From: Aeromonas lusitana
GTDB lineage: Bacteria; Pseudomonadota; Gammaproteobacteria; Enterobacterales; Aeromonadaceae
Assembly (NCBI RefSeq): GCF_002812985.1
Contig: NZ_PGCP01000002.1
Location: 1-64,000, forward strand
Length of the DNA: 64,000 nt
Direction: 5' to 3'
Shown here: piece after piece, positions 35,744 through 46,218 of the stretch
Layout of the letters: each line of letters begins with the position of its first letter
How positions within the stretch are numbered: the stretch's first letter is position 1
Notes under the pieces: generated by a model
Told to the model about the DNA's origin: nothing
Database searches by the model: none
What the model saw: the letters and a program-made list of their open reading frames with translations, nothing else
Made by a program: the position numbers and the translations under genes

Positions 35744-37246
35744 ATGGTGCAGGTTATCGAGGATGTTGTCAGCGGTAATGGAGGCATCAGTTTAGCACAG
35801 CCCCTGTGGCGGACCGAACAGATCCGTAGCCTGGAGCGGCGCTGGGCCGAGGAGAAGGGGCCTGATACCTATGCGCTGATGGAGCGCGCGGGTGGCGCCT
35901 TGTGCAACTACGCCCGCCACCACTGGCCCCAGAGCCACATCTGGTGGATCTTCGTCGGCCCTGGCAACAACGGCGGCGACGGTTACGTGCTGGCCCGCCT
36001 CGCCCGGCGGGTCGGGCTCGACCCCATAGTGATAGCCGCGCGAGCTCCCGAGTTGCTCAAGGGGGATGCCAGGCGGGCCGCCGATGCATGGCTGGCCGCC
36101 GGGGGCGGCGTCACCCTGGCACAGGAGGCCGCTCTCTCTTCACTGCCTTCGGCGGATCTGGTGGTGGATGCACTGCTTGGCACGGGTGTCCATATCCCTC
36201 TCTCCCTCGCAATGACAAAGATCGTCGCAACAATCAATGCTTTGCATGCTCCCGTGCTGGCCGTGGATCTGCCCTCGGGACTCAATGCCGACACAGGCCG
36301 TGCCATGGGCGCCCTGGTGCGTGCCACCCGTACCCTCACCTTCATCGGTATCAAGCAGGGCATGCTGACGGGAGACGCGGTCGATGGCGTCGGTCAGCTC
36401 GACTGCGACCCCCTCGGGGTGGTGCCGGATGCAAAGCTCATCCCTGCGGCCCTGCGCATCGATTACCCCGGTCTCAAGGCGCAGCTGACACCTCGCCCTC
36501 GCTCGGCCCACAAGGGAGACAACGGCCGGGTGCTGCTGGTGGGGGGCAACCTCGGCATGCAGGGAGCCATACTGCTGGCGGGGCAAGCCTGCCTGCGGGC
36601 GGGGGCCGGGTTGGTGCGGCTGTGCCAGCACCCCGATTTACTCCCCGCCAGCCTGGTGCAACCCGAGCTGATGGGGTGGCAGACGGGCATGGATGAGAGC
36701 TGGCCCGGGGTGCGGGTGCTGGGGCCCGGGCTCGGCCAGGATGAGTGGGGGCTTGCCCGCTTCGAGGCCACCATAGAGTGCAAAGAGCCGCTGGTATTGG
36801 ACGCCGATGGATTGAATTGGCTGGCGCACAGGCCCCGCCATCAGGATAATTGGGTGCTCACTCCCCATCCAGGGGAGGCGGCTCGTCTGCTGGCCTGTTC
36901 CATCGACGAGATCGAAGGGGATCGCTTCGCCACCGTCACTCGGCTGCAGTTGCGTTATGGCGGCGTTGTGCTGCTCAAGGGGGCGGGCACCCTCATCTGC
37001 GACGGGCAGGGCACATTCCTCTGCACCGAGGGCAACCCCGGCATGGCCAGTGGCGGCATGGGGGATCTGTTATCTGGTATAATCGCCGCCCTCCTGGCCC
37101 AGGGCTGGTCTGCCAGCATGGCGGCCCGACTGGGGGCCGCTATCCACGGGGAGGCCGCTGATCTGGCGGCTGCCGAGGGGGAGAGGGGCATGCTGGCATC
37201 GGATCTGCTGCCCTGGATCCGCCGTCTGGTCAATCCGACACAGTAA
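35744..37246 (+). CDS. nnr: bifunctional NAD(P)H-hydrate repair enzyme Nnr
   Basis: Repairs damaged NAD(P)H hydrates. The N-terminal YjeF epimerase domain (about 15-225; VGPGNNGGDGYVLARL) is fused to a C-terminal ADP-dependent dehydratase (about 230-495; GDNGRVLLVGG, LTPHPGEAARLL, NPGMASGGMGDLLSGI). The product is 500 aa, as usual. SD GGAGAG before the ATG. It leads the conserved nnr-tsaE-amiB-mutL-miaA-hfq cluster. Confidence 0.96.
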   Translation: MVQVIEDVVSGNGGISLAQPLWRTEQIRSLERRWAEEKGPDTYALMERAGGALCNYARHHWPQSHIWWIFVGPGNNGGDGYVLARLARRVGLDPIVIAARAPELLKGDARRAADAWLAAGGGVTLAQEAALSSLPSADLVVDALLGTGVHIPLSLAMTKIVATINALHAPVLAVDLPSGLNADTGRAMGALVRATRTLTFIGIKQGMLTGDAVDGVGQLDCDPLGVVPDAKLIPAALRIDYPGLKAQLTPRPRSAHKGDNGRVLLVGGNLGMQGAILLAGQACLRAGAGLVRLCQHPDLLPASLVQPELMGWQTGMDESWPGVRVLGPGLGQDEWGLARFEATIECKEPLVLDADGLNWLAHRPRHQDNWVLTPHPGEAARLLACSIDEIEGDRFATVTRLQLRYGGVVLLKGAGTLICDGQGTFLCTEGNPGMASGGMGDLLSGIIAALLAQGWSASMAARLGAAIHGEAADLAAAEGERGMLASDLLPWIRRLVNPTQ

Positions 37247-37263
37247 CAAGTTAAAAGAAGAAC

Positions 37264-37737
37264 ATGGCAAAAACGTTGATGATGACACTGCCGGATGAGG
37301 CAGCAACAGTGGCTCTGGGCGGACGGCTGGCACAGGCGTGCCAGGCGGCGACCACGGTATTCCTGCACGGCGCCCTCGGGGCCGGCAAAACCACTCTGAC
37401 CCGGGGCTGGGTGCAAGGGCTTGGCCATCAAGGCAAGGTTAAGAGTCCAACCTATACCCTGGTGGAGCCCTATGAACTGGCCAACTGGCAGGTATATCAC
37501 TTCGATCTCTATCGCCTGGCGGATCCGGAAGAGCTGGAGTTCATGGGTATTCGGGACTATTTCGGCGCCGATACCCTCTGCCTGGTGGAGTGGCCGGAAA
37601 AAGGGGACGGCTGGTTGCCAGCCCCGGATCTCGAGATCACCCTGACGTATGTAAACGAGCAGCGTGAGGCCCTGATAGAGGCCCGCACTGCTATCGGCGA
37701 AGCCATTCTGGAACGGTTGTCATCTCAGTGCGCTTGA
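37264..37737 (+). CDS. tsaE: tRNA threonylcarbamoyladenosine synthesis ATPase TsaE
   Basis: Small P-loop ATPase of the TsaBDE complex making t6A37 in tRNA. The product is 157 aa. Walker [15 protein letters not shown], then [11 protein letters not shown] and the YHFDLYRL motif; [10 protein letters not shown] near residue 105. It lies 17 nt after nnr and overlaps the amiB start by 10 nt. Confidence 0.96.
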   Translation: MAKTLMMTLPDEAATVALGGRLAQACQAATTVFLHGALGAGKTTLTRGWVQGLGHQGKVKSPTYTLVEPYELANWQVYHFDLYRLADPEELEFMGIRDYFGADTLCLVEWPEKGDGWLPAPDLEITLTYVNEQREALIEARTAIGEAILERLSSQCA

Positions 37738-39275
37738 TCCTTGTCGTAATGCTTTCCCTGCTGGCCCTGCCCTCCTACGCGAATCAGCTCAAGAGTGTGC
37801 GGGTGTGGCCATCGCCGGACAACACCCGGGTGGTGCTCGACATGAGCAGCGCCCCCAATTTCAATTACTTTACCCTGAGCGGTCCGAGCCGGCTGGTGAT
37901 CGACCTGAAGGGGGCGAGCAATGCCGCCAATCTGGCGCGCATCGAGAACAAGAGCGAGCTGGTGCGCAAGATCCGCGAGAGCACGCCACTCGAGAAGGGC
38001 AGCATGCGGCTGGTGCTGGATCTCAGCTCCACCATCAAGCCTGTGGTGTTCCCGCTGGCGCCAGCGGGCCCTTATGGTCACCGGCTGGTGATCGACCTGC
38101 CCTATGAGGAGCGGGGCGCCGCTGCCGCGGCCCAGTCCGCTCCGGTCGGCGGTCACGGCAAACCCATCGTCATCGCCATCGATCCCGGTCATGGGGGGGA
38201 AGATCCCGGCTCCATCGGTCCGCGCCGCACCTACGAGAAGCGGGTGACCCTCTCTGTCTCCCAAAAATTGGCGGCCCTGATCGACCGTGAGCCCGGCATG
38301 CGTGCCGTGATGACCCGTCGTGGGGACTACTTCGTCGACTTGAACAAGCGCTCCGAGATTGCCCGCAAGGCCAAGGCGGATCTGCTGGTGTCGGTGCACG
38401 CGGACAGCTTCCACAACTCCACCCCGCGCGGTGCCTCCGTCTGGGTGCTGTCGACCAACCGCGCCAACCGCGAGATGGGCAGCTGGCTGGAGAAGCAGGA
38501 GAAGCAGGGTGAACTGCTGGGGGGCGTCGGCAAGGTGTTGGCCGAATCCGATCCCAATCCCTATCTGGCACAGACCTTCCTCGACCTCTCCATGGACAAG
38601 TCCAGGGCCGAGGGCTATGACGTCAGCCGCCAGATCCTGCGCTCCATGGGCAAGGTCGCCCGGCTGCACAAGAAGGCCCCGGAGCACGCCAGTCTGGCGG
38701 TGTTGAAGGCGCCGGACATTCCCTCCGTACTGGTGGAAACCGGTTTTATCTCCAACCACGCGGAAGAGAAGCTGCTGGCCACCGCCAGTTACCAGGATCA
38801 GCTGGCCCGCGCCATCTTCGAGGGGATCCGCAACTACTACCGCAGCCACCCGACCAAGGGCCCCATGCTGACCGGCAAGGGCCAGAAGGCCGTGGTCGCC
38901 AGCCAGCCGGTGCAGAGCCAGCCGGTACAGAAGAAGCAGGTTGCCGCGCCCCAGCAGCAACAGGTGGTCAATCGCATGCCGGCGACCGTGCCGAGCCGCA
39001 GCAGTGATGGCGGCGCCCCGGTCAGCAGCGTGAGCAGCGGCTCAGGCGCCGGGGTGATCAAGCCCTACTCGGTGGCGGCCAAGGAGACGAGCGCGCCGGT
39101 CAGTACCGTGCAGGCCAACGACAAGTCGAAGATGATCCGGCACGTGGTCACCCGCGGCCAGAGCCTCTCCCGTCTCGCCGAGAAGCACGGCGTGAGCCAG
39201 GCGCGGTTGGTGGAGATCAACAAGTTGAAATCACGGGACATCCAGATAGGGCAGGTGCTCTACATCCCGCAATAA
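37728..39275 (+). CDS. amiB: N-acetylmuramoyl-L-alanine amidase AmiB
   Basis: Periplasmic zinc amidase that splits septal peptidoglycan at cell separation. The product is 515 aa. Signal peptide (1-19), AMIN domain (about 20-125), Amidase_3 catalytic domain (about 145-380; [35 protein letters not shown] supply His, Glu, His, Glu), a Gln/Ser-rich linker, and one C-terminal LysM repeat (about 470-515). It begins with GTG 37728 inside tsaE. A partial mutL copy separates it from mutL. Confidence 0.95.
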   Translation: MRLILVVMLSLLALPSYANQLKSVRVWPSPDNTRVVLDMSSAPNFNYFTLSGPSRLVIDLKGASNAANLARIENKSELVRKIRESTPLEKGSMRLVLDLSSTIKPVVFPLAPAGPYGHRLVIDLPYEERGAAAAAQSAPVGGHGKPIVIAIDPGHGGEDPGSIGPRRTYEKRVTLSVSQKLAALIDREPGMRAVMTRRGDYFVDLNKRSEIARKAKADLLVSVHADSFHNSTPRGASVWVLSTNRANREMGSWLEKQEKQGELLGGVGKVLAESDPNPYLAQTFLDLSMDKSRAEGYDVSRQILRSMGKVARLHKKAPEHASLAVLKAPDIPSVLVETGFISNHAEEKLLATASYQDQLARAIFEGIRNYYRSHPTKGPMLTGKGQKAVVASQPVQSQPVQKKQVAAPQQQQVVNRMPATVPSRSSDGGAPVSSVSSGSGAGVIKPYSVAAKETSAPVSTVQANDKSKMIRHVVTRGQSLSRLAEKHGVSQARLVEINKLKSRDIQIGQVLYIPQ

Positions 39276-39276
39276 A

Positions 39277-39506
39277 AACAATCAGGAGTAACTGATGCCG
39301 ATCCGTATATTGCCGCCCATTCTGGCGAACCAGATTGCCGCTGGTGATGATGCGGTGGAACGCCCCTCTTTCGTGGAGAGGAAATCTGGCTCTCGCAAGA
39401 ATAACAATCAGGAGTAACTGATGCCGATCCGTATATTGCCTCCTATTCTGGCGAACCAGATTGCCGCTGGCGAGGTGGTGGAACGCCCCTCTTCCGTGGT
39501 GAAGGA
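39277..39506 (+). repeat. tandem duplication of the mutL ribosome-binding site and 5' end
   Basis: Copy 1 (about 39277-39383) and copy 2 (about 39403-39506, the true mutL start) share the SD CAGGAG, the ATG and the first 29 or so codons with only a handful of base changes plus one extra codon in copy 1 (GGTGATGATGCG against GGCGAGGTG). The period is 126 nt at the start. Several changes are silent. Confidence 0.93.
39295..39417 (+). pseudogene. 40-codon ORF from the truncated mutL copy
   Basis: It begins MPIRILPPILANQIAAG, identical to MutL, continues DDAVERPSFVE and then leaves homology with a basic tail ending NNNQE. It stops at TAA 39415-39417, three bases before the mutL ATG and inside the mutL SD region. 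The copy has its own SD, so it is probably translated and may set mutL translation by reinitiation. Confidence 0.75.
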
Positions 39507-41295
39507 GCTGGTGGAGAACAGCCTGGATGCGGGGGCGGATCGGATCGAGGTGGACATCGACAAGGGCGGCGCCAAGCTCATCCGCATCCGTGACAACGGT
39601 TGTGGTGTGGTCAAGGATGAGCTGGTGCTGGCCCTGTCGCGCCACGCCACCTCCAAGGTGGCGACCCTGGACGATCTGGAAGGGATCAACAGCTTGGGGT
39701 TTCGCGGCGAAGCGCTCGCCTCCATCAGTTCGGTCTCCCGTCTCACCCTGACCTCCCGCACCGCCGAGCAGAGCGAAGCCTGGCAGGCAGAGGCGCAGGG
39801 GCGCGAGATGAGCGTGACCGTCAAGCCGGCGGCCCACCCGGTGGGCACCACGGTGGAGGTGGTGGATCTCTTCTTCAATACCCCGGCCCGGCGCAAGTTC
39901 ATGCGCAGCGAGAAGACCGAGTTTGCCCACATCGACGAGCTGGTGCGCCGCATCGCGCTCTCCCGCTTCGACGTCACCCTGATCCTGCGCCACAACGGCA
40001 AGGTGGTGCGCCAGTACAAGTCGGCCAACACGGTGCAAGAGCAGGAGCGGCGCCTCGCCGCCGTCTGCGGCACCCCCTTCATGCACCACGCGCTGGCGGT
40101 GTCGAGCGAGCACAGCGACGTGCGCCTGTGGGGCTGGCTGGCGACTCCCGCCGGGGCCAGACCCCAGAACGATCTGCAATACACCTACGTCAATGGCCGC
40201 ATGATGCGCGACAAGCTGATCAATCATGCCATCCGCCAGGCCTATGACGAGCTGCTGCCCGCCGGCAGTTTCGCCGCCTATGTGCTCTACATAGAGCTGG
40301 ATCCCCGTCAGGTGGACGTGAACGTCCATCCGGCCAAGCACGAGGTGCGCTTCCACCAGGCCCGTCTGATCCATGACTTCATCTTCCAGGCCCTGTTCAG
40401 TGCCCTGCACGAGGCGGCCAAGGCAGATGATTCCATGGCTGAACCATTAACTGGTAGTGAAATAGATCTGCCATCCACGTCCCCTGCGGAGTATCCGGGG
40501 CAGGCTCCGCGCCCGGAATGGTACGGGGCCGAGCACAGCTATCGTGCCCCGGCCCAGCCACAGGCGGTGCGAGAAGGCGGGGCCCGCGCCGGCGGCTATC
40601 AGCCCCCCGAGCCACCGAGCCGGGAGGCGGTGCGCGGCATAGGCTCCCTGCTCACCACCTTGCCCCTGGCCGGGACCGAGCCGGCCAGTGCGCCGGGTCC
40701 TGCTGCCGCAAACCCGCCTTCGCAGGGAGTTCGGGCTTTGACCCTGGTGGAACAGGCCTATCTGCTGTTTGAGCAAGGCGGCAAGCTGGCGCTGCTCTCC
40801 CTGGTGCGCGCCGAACGCTGTCTGCTGCGTCACTGGTTGCTGGACACCTGGGGCCAGGGGCTGGCGGCCCAGCCCCTGTTGCTGCCGGTCTCCTTCAAGC
40901 TGCCCAAAACCCTGGTCGCGCTGGTGGCAGAGCAGGAACGTTTGCTTAAACGCATGGGGCTGGAGTTGAAAAGCGGGGGGCGCGACACCATGATCCTGAC
41001 TCGGGTGCCAGCCTTGCTGCGCCAGACCGATCTGGTGCGCCTCTTACCTGAATTGCTGCAGTTGATCGAGAGCGGATCTGACAGTGATGCAAACCAGCTG
41101 GCTGAAGTACTATGCCAATGGCTGGTGGAGCAGGGTATAAGCACCGAAAAAATATATGATTTTTCAACGGCCAGTCGCTTGCTGACGGAACTTGTGACCG
41201 GTTACGGTGACCAACTGGCTGATATTCGCATGGTGCGCCCGCTCTCGCTGGCGACCGTGCTGGCAGAATTTGCACAGGACAGTCCAGCGCAATGA
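39421..41295 (+). CDS. mutL: DNA mismatch repair protein MutL
   Basis: Coordinates MutS recognition with MutH and UvrD. The product is 624 aa. GHKL ATPase domain at the N terminus (NSLDAGADRIEVDI, DNGCGV, FRGEALASI), a transducer domain (about 215-335; TYVNGRMMRDK, DVNVHPAKHEVRF), a variable Pro-rich linker (about 345-440) and a C-terminal dimer domain. The endonuclease motif DQHA-x2-E is absent, as expected where MutH does the cutting. A partial copy of its 5' end lies just upstream. Confidence 0.97.
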   Translation: MPIRILPPILANQIAAGEVVERPSSVVKELVENSLDAGADRIEVDIDKGGAKLIRIRDNGCGVVKDELVLALSRHATSKVATLDDLEGINSLGFRGEALASISSVSRLTLTSRTAEQSEAWQAEAQGREMSVTVKPAAHPVGTTVEVVDLFFNTPARRKFMRSEKTEFAHIDELVRRIALSRFDVTLILRHNGKVVRQYKSANTVQEQERRLAAVCGTPFMHHALAVSSEHSDVRLWGWLATPAGARPQNDLQYTYVNGRMMRDKLINHAIRQAYDELLPAGSFAAYVLYIELDPRQVDVNVHPAKHEVRFHQARLIHDFIFQALFSALHEAAKADDSMAEPLTGSEIDLPSTSPAEYPGQAPRPEWYGAEHSYRAPAQPQAVREGGARAGGYQPPEPPSREAVRGIGSLLTTLPLAGTEPASAPGPAAANPPSQGVRALTLVEQAYLLFEQGGKLALLSLVRAERCLLRHWLLDTWGQGLAAQPLLLPVSFKLPKTLVALVAEQERLLKRMGLELKSGGRDTMILTRVPALLRQTDLVRLLPELLQLIESGSDSDANQLAEVLCQWLVEQGISTEKIYDFSTASRLLTELVTGYGDQLADIRMVRPLSLATVLAEFAQDSPAQ

Positions 41296-41349
41296 GTAAC
41301 CCCAGGGGTTGTGCCTTGCCTGGATGCCCTGTGCCAGAGGAACGTGAAC

Positions 41350-42276
41350 GTGGCTGACTTGCCGAATGCAATTTTTCTGATGGGGCCGACGGCCTCCGGC
41401 AAGACGGATCTCGCCATCGCTCTGTGTCAGGCCCTGCCCTGCGACATCATCAGCGTGGATTCCGCACTGATTTATCGCGGCATGGATGTGGGCACCGCCA
41501 AGCCGAGTGCCGCCGAGCTGGCGCAGGCGCCGCACCGGTTGATCGACATCCTGGATCCGGCCATGAGCTATTCGGCGGCGGATTTTTGCCGCGATGCCCT
41601 GCGCGAGATGGACGAGATAGCGGCCCGTGGTCGCATCCCGCTGCTGGTGGGGGGCACCATGCTCTACTTCAAGGCGCTGCTGGAGGGACTCTCTCCGCTG
41701 CCTCCCGCCGATCCGGCCATTCGTGCCCAGATTGAGGCCGAAGCCGCCAGCCTCGGCTGGCAGGCACTGCACGATGAGCTGGTGCGCATCGACCCGGTGG
41801 CCGGGGCGCGTATTCATCCCAACGATCCGCAGCGTCTGAGCCGGGCGCTGGAGGTCTATCGCATCAGCGGCAAGACCCTCACCGAGCTGACCCAGGTACA
41901 GGGGGAAGGCTTGCCGTATCGGGTGCACCAGTTTGCCATCGCGCCGACCGATCGCGCCGTGCTGCACCAGCGCATCGAGCAACGCTTCGATCTGATGCTG
42001 CAAAACGGCTTCGAGCAAGAGGTGCGAACCCTGTTTGAACGGGGAGATCTCACCCCGGACCTGCCTTCAATTCGCTGCGTTGGCTACCGCCAAATGTGGG
42101 ACTACCTGGCAGGGGAAGTGGGATATGATGAGATGCGTTATCGTGGCATCGTTGCCACCCGCCAGCTGGCCAAGCGTCAGATGACCTGGTTGCGCGGCTG
42201 GTCCGATCTGACCTGGTTGGAATCTGGTGAGTCTGGCAATCTTGCCAGGGTCGTCGCCCGCGCTGGTGCGGCTTGA
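41350..42276 (+). CDS. miaA: tRNA dimethylallyltransferase MiaA
   Basis: Transfers dimethylallyl to A37 of tRNAs reading UNN codons. The product is 308 aa from GTG 41350. P-loop [29 protein letters not shown], and the C-terminal [11 protein letters not shown] and tRNA-binding segments are present. Start choice: AGAGGA (41336-41341) is 9 nt from GTG 41350 but only 3 from GTG 41344, so 41350 is preferred; GTG 41311 is also in frame. Confidence 0.95.
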   Translation: MADLPNAIFLMGPTASGKTDLAIALCQALPCDIISVDSALIYRGMDVGTAKPSAAELAQAPHRLIDILDPAMSYSAADFCRDALREMDEIAARGRIPLLVGGTMLYFKALLEGLSPLPPADPAIRAQIEAEAASLGWQALHDELVRIDPVAGARIHPNDPQRLSRALEVYRISGKTLTELTQVQGEGLPYRVHQFAIAPTDRAVLHQRIEQRFDLMLQNGFEQEVRTLFERGDLTPDLPSIRCVGYRQMWDYLAGEVGYDEMRYRGIVATRQLAKRQMTWLRGWSDLTWLESGESGNLARVVARAGAA

Positions 42277-42321
42277 CACTCCCTGTATAATCAGGTTGTT
42301 ATATTGATATCCGGTGTTTAA

Positions 42322-42615
<294 letters not shown>

Positions 42616-42678
42616 TATCCTGCGGCGAGCCGACTCGCCAACTCAGATTCATCATGAAACCTGTTAAGGAGCAAGCGC

Positions 42679-43965
42679 TTGTTTGACCGTTATGAAGCTG
42701 GTGAACAGGCCGTTCTGGTACATGTCAACTTCAGTGATGAGGGTGAGCGGGAGGATCTGGAAGAGCTCAAGATGTTGGTGAGCTCGGCCGGGGTCAATGC
42801 GCTGGGGGTGGTCACCACCAGCCGCAGCGCCCCCAGCGCCAAGTTTTTTGTCGGCAGCGGCAAGGCGGAAGAGATCGCGTCCCACGTACAGATGCTGGGT
42901 GCGGACGTCGTCATCTTCAACCACGCCCTGACCCCCGCCCAGGAGCGCAACCTGGAGCGTCTGTTCCAGTGCCGGGTGGTGGACAGAACCGGCCTTATCC
43001 TGGATATCTTCGCTCAGCGCGCCCGCACTCACGAAGGCAAGTTGCAGGTCGAACTGGCCCAATTACGCCATCTTTCTACTCGCCTGGTGCGAGGCTGGAC
43101 CCACCTTGAGCGTCAGAAGGGGGGGATCGGCCTGCGTGGTCCGGGTGAAACTCAATTAGAAACCGATCGACGCCTGCTGCGGGAACGCATCAAGGCGATT
43201 TTGCGTCGACTCGACAAGGTGGCGAAGCAGCGGGAGCAGGGTCGTCGCGCCCGCAACCGCAACGAGGTGCCGACCGTTTCTCTGGTGGGCTATACCAACG
43301 CCGGAAAGTCCACTTTGTTCAACCAACTTACAGATGCCAGCGTGTATGCTGCCGACCAATTGTTCGCAACTCTGGATCCCACCCTGCGTAAATTGGTGAT
43401 CCAGGATGTGGGTGATGTGATTCTGGCGGATACAGTTGGATTTATTCGACACTTGCCCCATGATCTGGTCGCGGCCTTCAAGGCGACGCTGCAGGAGACC
43501 CGCGAGGCGGACTTGTTGCTGCATGTCGTGGACTGTGCCGACGAACAGATGCAGGAGAATGTCGAGTCGGTACAGACTGTGCTGGCCGAGATCGAGGCGG
43601 ACGACCGTCCCCAGCTGATGATCTGTAACAAGATAGACAAGCTGGCCGAGCGACCGGCCGGTCTGGAGCGGGATGACGAGGGTCGCCCGGTGCGGGTCTG
43701 GCTCTCTGCCCAGACTGGTGAGGGGAGTGAGTTCCTGTTCCAGGCCCTGACTGAACTGCTGGCTGGATCCATGGTCCATCACACCCTGCAATTACCGCCC
43801 TCGGCCGCCAGATTGCGCAGTGCGCTCTATCGGCTCAAGGGCATCGAGCAGGAAGGTTTCAGCGAGGAGGGGGATTTTGTCCTGGAGGTGCGCTTGCAAG
43901 TGGCCGACTGGAACCGCCTCATGAAACAAGAAGGTGAGAGTTTACAACGCTTTATCAGGCATTGA
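42679..43965 (+). CDS. hflX: ribosome-associated GTPase HflX
   Basis: GTPase that splits stalled ribosomes, notably after heat stress. The product is 428 aa. An N-terminal HflX domain (about 1-190; FVGSGKAEEI, RLRG-type GGIGLRGPGETQLETDRR) is followed by the G domain (about 198-360; GYTNAGKSTLFN, DTVGFI, NKID). The start is TTG 42679 with a strong SD (AAGGAGCAAGCGC); no ATG fits. It lies 63 nt after hfq. Confidence 0.95.
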   Translation: MFDRYEAGEQAVLVHVNFSDEGEREDLEELKMLVSSAGVNALGVVTTSRSAPSAKFFVGSGKAEEIASHVQMLGADVVIFNHALTPAQERNLERLFQCRVVDRTGLILDIFAQRARTHEGKLQVELAQLRHLSTRLVRGWTHLERQKGGIGLRGPGETQLETDRRLLRERIKAILRRLDKVAKQREQGRRARNRNEVPTVSLVGYTNAGKSTLFNQLTDASVYAADQLFATLDPTLRKLVIQDVGDVILADTVGFIRHLPHDLVAAFKATLQETREADLLLHVVDCADEQMQENVESVQTVLAEIEADDRPQLMICNKIDKLAERPAGLERDDEGRPVRVWLSAQTGEGSEFLFQALTELLAGSMVHHTLQLPPSAARLRSALYRLKGIEQEGFSEEGDFVLEVRLQVADWNRLMKQEGESLQRFIRH

Positions 43966-44057
43966 TTCGTCGATGAGGATGAAGGCTTAGCGGCTTCGTC
44001 AACGACTGGTGACCCGATAGAGATGATATCCATCCGCATGTATTAATGGAGACGCTG

Positions 44058-45212
44058 ATGGCTTGGAATGAGCCTGGTAACAACGGCAAAGACCGTGACC
44101 CTTGGGGGAATAACGGCAAGAATCAGGGACCCCCTGATTTGGATGAAATGCTGCGTAAGGTGAGCCGCCGCTTTGGTGGCCTGTTCGGTGGTGGCAAATC
44201 CGGTGGTGGTGATGTGGGCAAGTTTGGCCTCTCCATCGCACTGGTGGTCGCCGTGGTGGTGTGGGTCGTCAGCGGCTTTTACACCATACGTGAAGCCGAA
44301 CGCGGTGTGGTGCTGCGTTTTGGGGAGTATTCCCATAACGTGGATCCTGGCCTGCGCTGGAAACCGACCTTCATCGACAAGGTGATCCCGGTGGATGTGG
44401 AGTCTGTGCGCTCCCTGCCTGCCTCCGGCTTCATGCTGACCCAGGACGAGAACGTGGTCCGGGTCGAGATGGACGTGCAGTATCGCGTGGTCGATCCCCA
44501 GCAGTACCTGTTCAGCGTCACCAATGCGGACGAGAGTCTGAGTCAGGCCACCGACAGTGCCCTGCGCCATGTCGTGGGTCACACCCGCATGGACGAAGTG
44601 CTGACCACCGGTCGTGAGAAGGTCCGTCAGGACACCTGGCAGGTGATCGACAGCATCATAGAGCCCTACCACATGGGTCTGCAGATCGTCGACGTCAACT
44701 TCCTGCCAGCCCGTCCGCCAGAAGAAGTGAAAGACGCCTTCGATGATGCCATCTCCGCTCAGGAAGATGAGCAGCGCTTCATTCGTGAAGCGGAAGCCTA
44801 TGCCCGTGAAGTCGAGCCCAAGGCTCGTGGTCAGGTCAAGCGTCTGGAGCAGGAAGCCGAGGGTTACAAGTCCCAGATCGTGCTGAAGGCCCAGGGTGAA
44901 GTCGCTCGCTTCAACGAGCTGCTGCCCCAGTATCAGGCCGCACCCGAGCTGACCCGTGACCGTATCTACCTGGAAACCATGGAAGAGCTCTACCAGCAAA
45001 CCAACAAGGTGGTGGTCGACATGCCTGCTGGCAACAACAGCATGATCTACCTGCCGCTGGACAAGCTGTCTGGCAAGGCGAATACCGTACAACAACCGGC
45101 CCGTGCGGCGGGTACTGCTGCGGTGGAGCCGGCCCAGCCGTCCAACGAAGGGGCTAACTCCACTCCGACGCCGCTGCGTGGCGGCGACCGTTTCAGCACA
45201 GGGAGAAACTAA
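44058..45212 (+). CDS. hflK: FtsH protease modulator HflK
   Basis: SPFH-family inner-membrane protein that with HflC surrounds FtsH. The product is 384 aa. A Gly-rich cytoplasmic N terminus (MAWNEPGNNGKDRDPWG), a membrane helix at about 60-78, the SPFH/Band-7 domain in the periplasm (about 80-250), then a long coiled coil and a Pro/Ala-rich tail. ATG 44058 is read with GGAG at 44048-44051; an ATG at 44046 overlaps that SD. Confidence 0.96.
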   Translation: MAWNEPGNNGKDRDPWGNNGKNQGPPDLDEMLRKVSRRFGGLFGGGKSGGGDVGKFGLSIALVVAVVVWVVSGFYTIREAERGVVLRFGEYSHNVDPGLRWKPTFIDKVIPVDVESVRSLPASGFMLTQDENVVRVEMDVQYRVVDPQQYLFSVTNADESLSQATDSALRHVVGHTRMDEVLTTGREKVRQDTWQVIDSIIEPYHMGLQIVDVNFLPARPPEEVKDAFDDAISAQEDEQRFIREAEAYAREVEPKARGQVKRLEQEAEGYKSQIVLKAQGEVARFNELLPQYQAAPELTRDRIYLETMEELYQQTNKVVVDMPAGNNSMIYLPLDKLSGKANTVQQPARAAGTAAVEPAQPSNEGANSTPTPLRGGDRFSTGRN

Positions 45213-45215
45213 TAG

Positions 45216-46100
45216 ATGAAGAAGATTGCTATTGGTGTGATCGCTGTGGCTGCCATGGTCTGCTTCTCTTCCGTCTTCATCATCGATGAAGGTCAGAAGG
45301 GGATCGTCGTGCAGTTCGGCAAGGTCAAGCGGGTTGACTCCGGTGAGCCCCGTCTCTACGAGCCGGGTCTGCACTTCAAGGTGCCGCTCATCGATCAGGT
45401 TCGCAAGATGGACGCCCGTATCCAGACCCTGGAAGGCCAGGCGGATCGTTTCGTCACCTCCGAGAAGAAAGACCTCATCATCGACTCCTACGTGAAGTGG
45501 AAGATCGAGGACTTCTCCAAGTACTACCTGGCAACCGGTGGTGGCAACAAGATCCAGGCCGAAGACCTGCTCAAGCGCAAGATCAACAACGGTCTGCGTT
45601 CCGAGATCGGTAACCGCACCATCAAGGACATAGTCTCCGGTGAGCGCAGTACCGTGATGGAAGATGCCCTGATGAAGATGGCGCGCTCCTCCGAGCTCGG
45701 CATCAAGGTGGTGGATGTGCGGATCAAGCAGATCAACCTGCCGGTGGAAGTGTCCAACTCCATCTATCAGCGGATGCGTGCCGAGCGGACCGCGGTTGCC
45801 CGTGAGCACCGTTCCCAGGGCCGCGAGCAGGCTGAAATCCTGCGTGCCGACATCGACCGCAAGGTCACCGTCATGATCGCAGATGCCGAGAGTAACGCCC
45901 GTCAGCTGCGTGGTGAAGGGGATGCCGAAGCCGCCAAGATCTATGCCGACAGCTACAAGAAAGACCCCGAGTTTTTCAGCTTCGTGCGTAGCATGGAGGC
46001 TTACCGCAAGAGCTTCGCCGGTGGCAATGACCTCATGGTCCTGAAGCCGGACAGCGAGTTCTTCCGCTACCTCAAGTCTCCTCACGGCGACAAGCAGTAA
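45216..46100 (+). CDS. hflC: FtsH protease modulator HflC
   Basis: Partner of HflK, 294 aa. An N-terminal membrane anchor (about 4-20; VIAVAAMVCFSSVFII), an SPFH domain, and helical coiled coil (MRAERTAVAREHRSQGREQAEI). It starts 3 nt after the hflK stop with SD GGGAG, so the two are made together. A strong terminator follows. Confidence 0.96.
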   Translation: MKKIAIGVIAVAAMVCFSSVFIIDEGQKGIVVQFGKVKRVDSGEPRLYEPGLHFKVPLIDQVRKMDARIQTLEGQADRFVTSEKKDLIIDSYVKWKIEDFSKYYLATGGGNKIQAEDLLKRKINNGLRSEIGNRTIKDIVSGERSTVMEDALMKMARSSELGIKVVDVRIKQINLPVEVSNSIYQRMRAERTAVAREHRSQGREQAEILRADIDRKVTVMIADAESNARQLRGEGDAEAAKIYADSYKKDPEFFSFVRSMEAYRKSFAGGNDLMVLKPDSEFFRYLKSPHGDKQ

Positions 46101-46134
46101 GCGTCTAACACCCACGCTTAGCACTGCAAGAACG

Positions 46135-46162
46135 AAGGGCCTGAACATTCAGGCCCTTTTTG
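46135..46162 (+). terminator. terminator of the hflK-hflC end of the supercluster
   Basis: AAGGGCCTGA (46135-46144) and TCAGGCCCTT (46149-46158) with a 4-nt loop and T5. It lies 34 nt after the hflC stop. Confidence 0.9.
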
Positions 46163-46218
46163 CATCATGGGGCAGCCCGCCGTCGAGGCGGACCTGTCTT
46201 GGCAAGTAAGGAGAGGGG

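Noticed and set aside
42272-42291. TTGACA and TATAAT before hfq as a promoter pair
   Set aside because: The two hexamers are only about 8 nt apart, far too close for sigma-70; only the TATAAT alone is worth noting.
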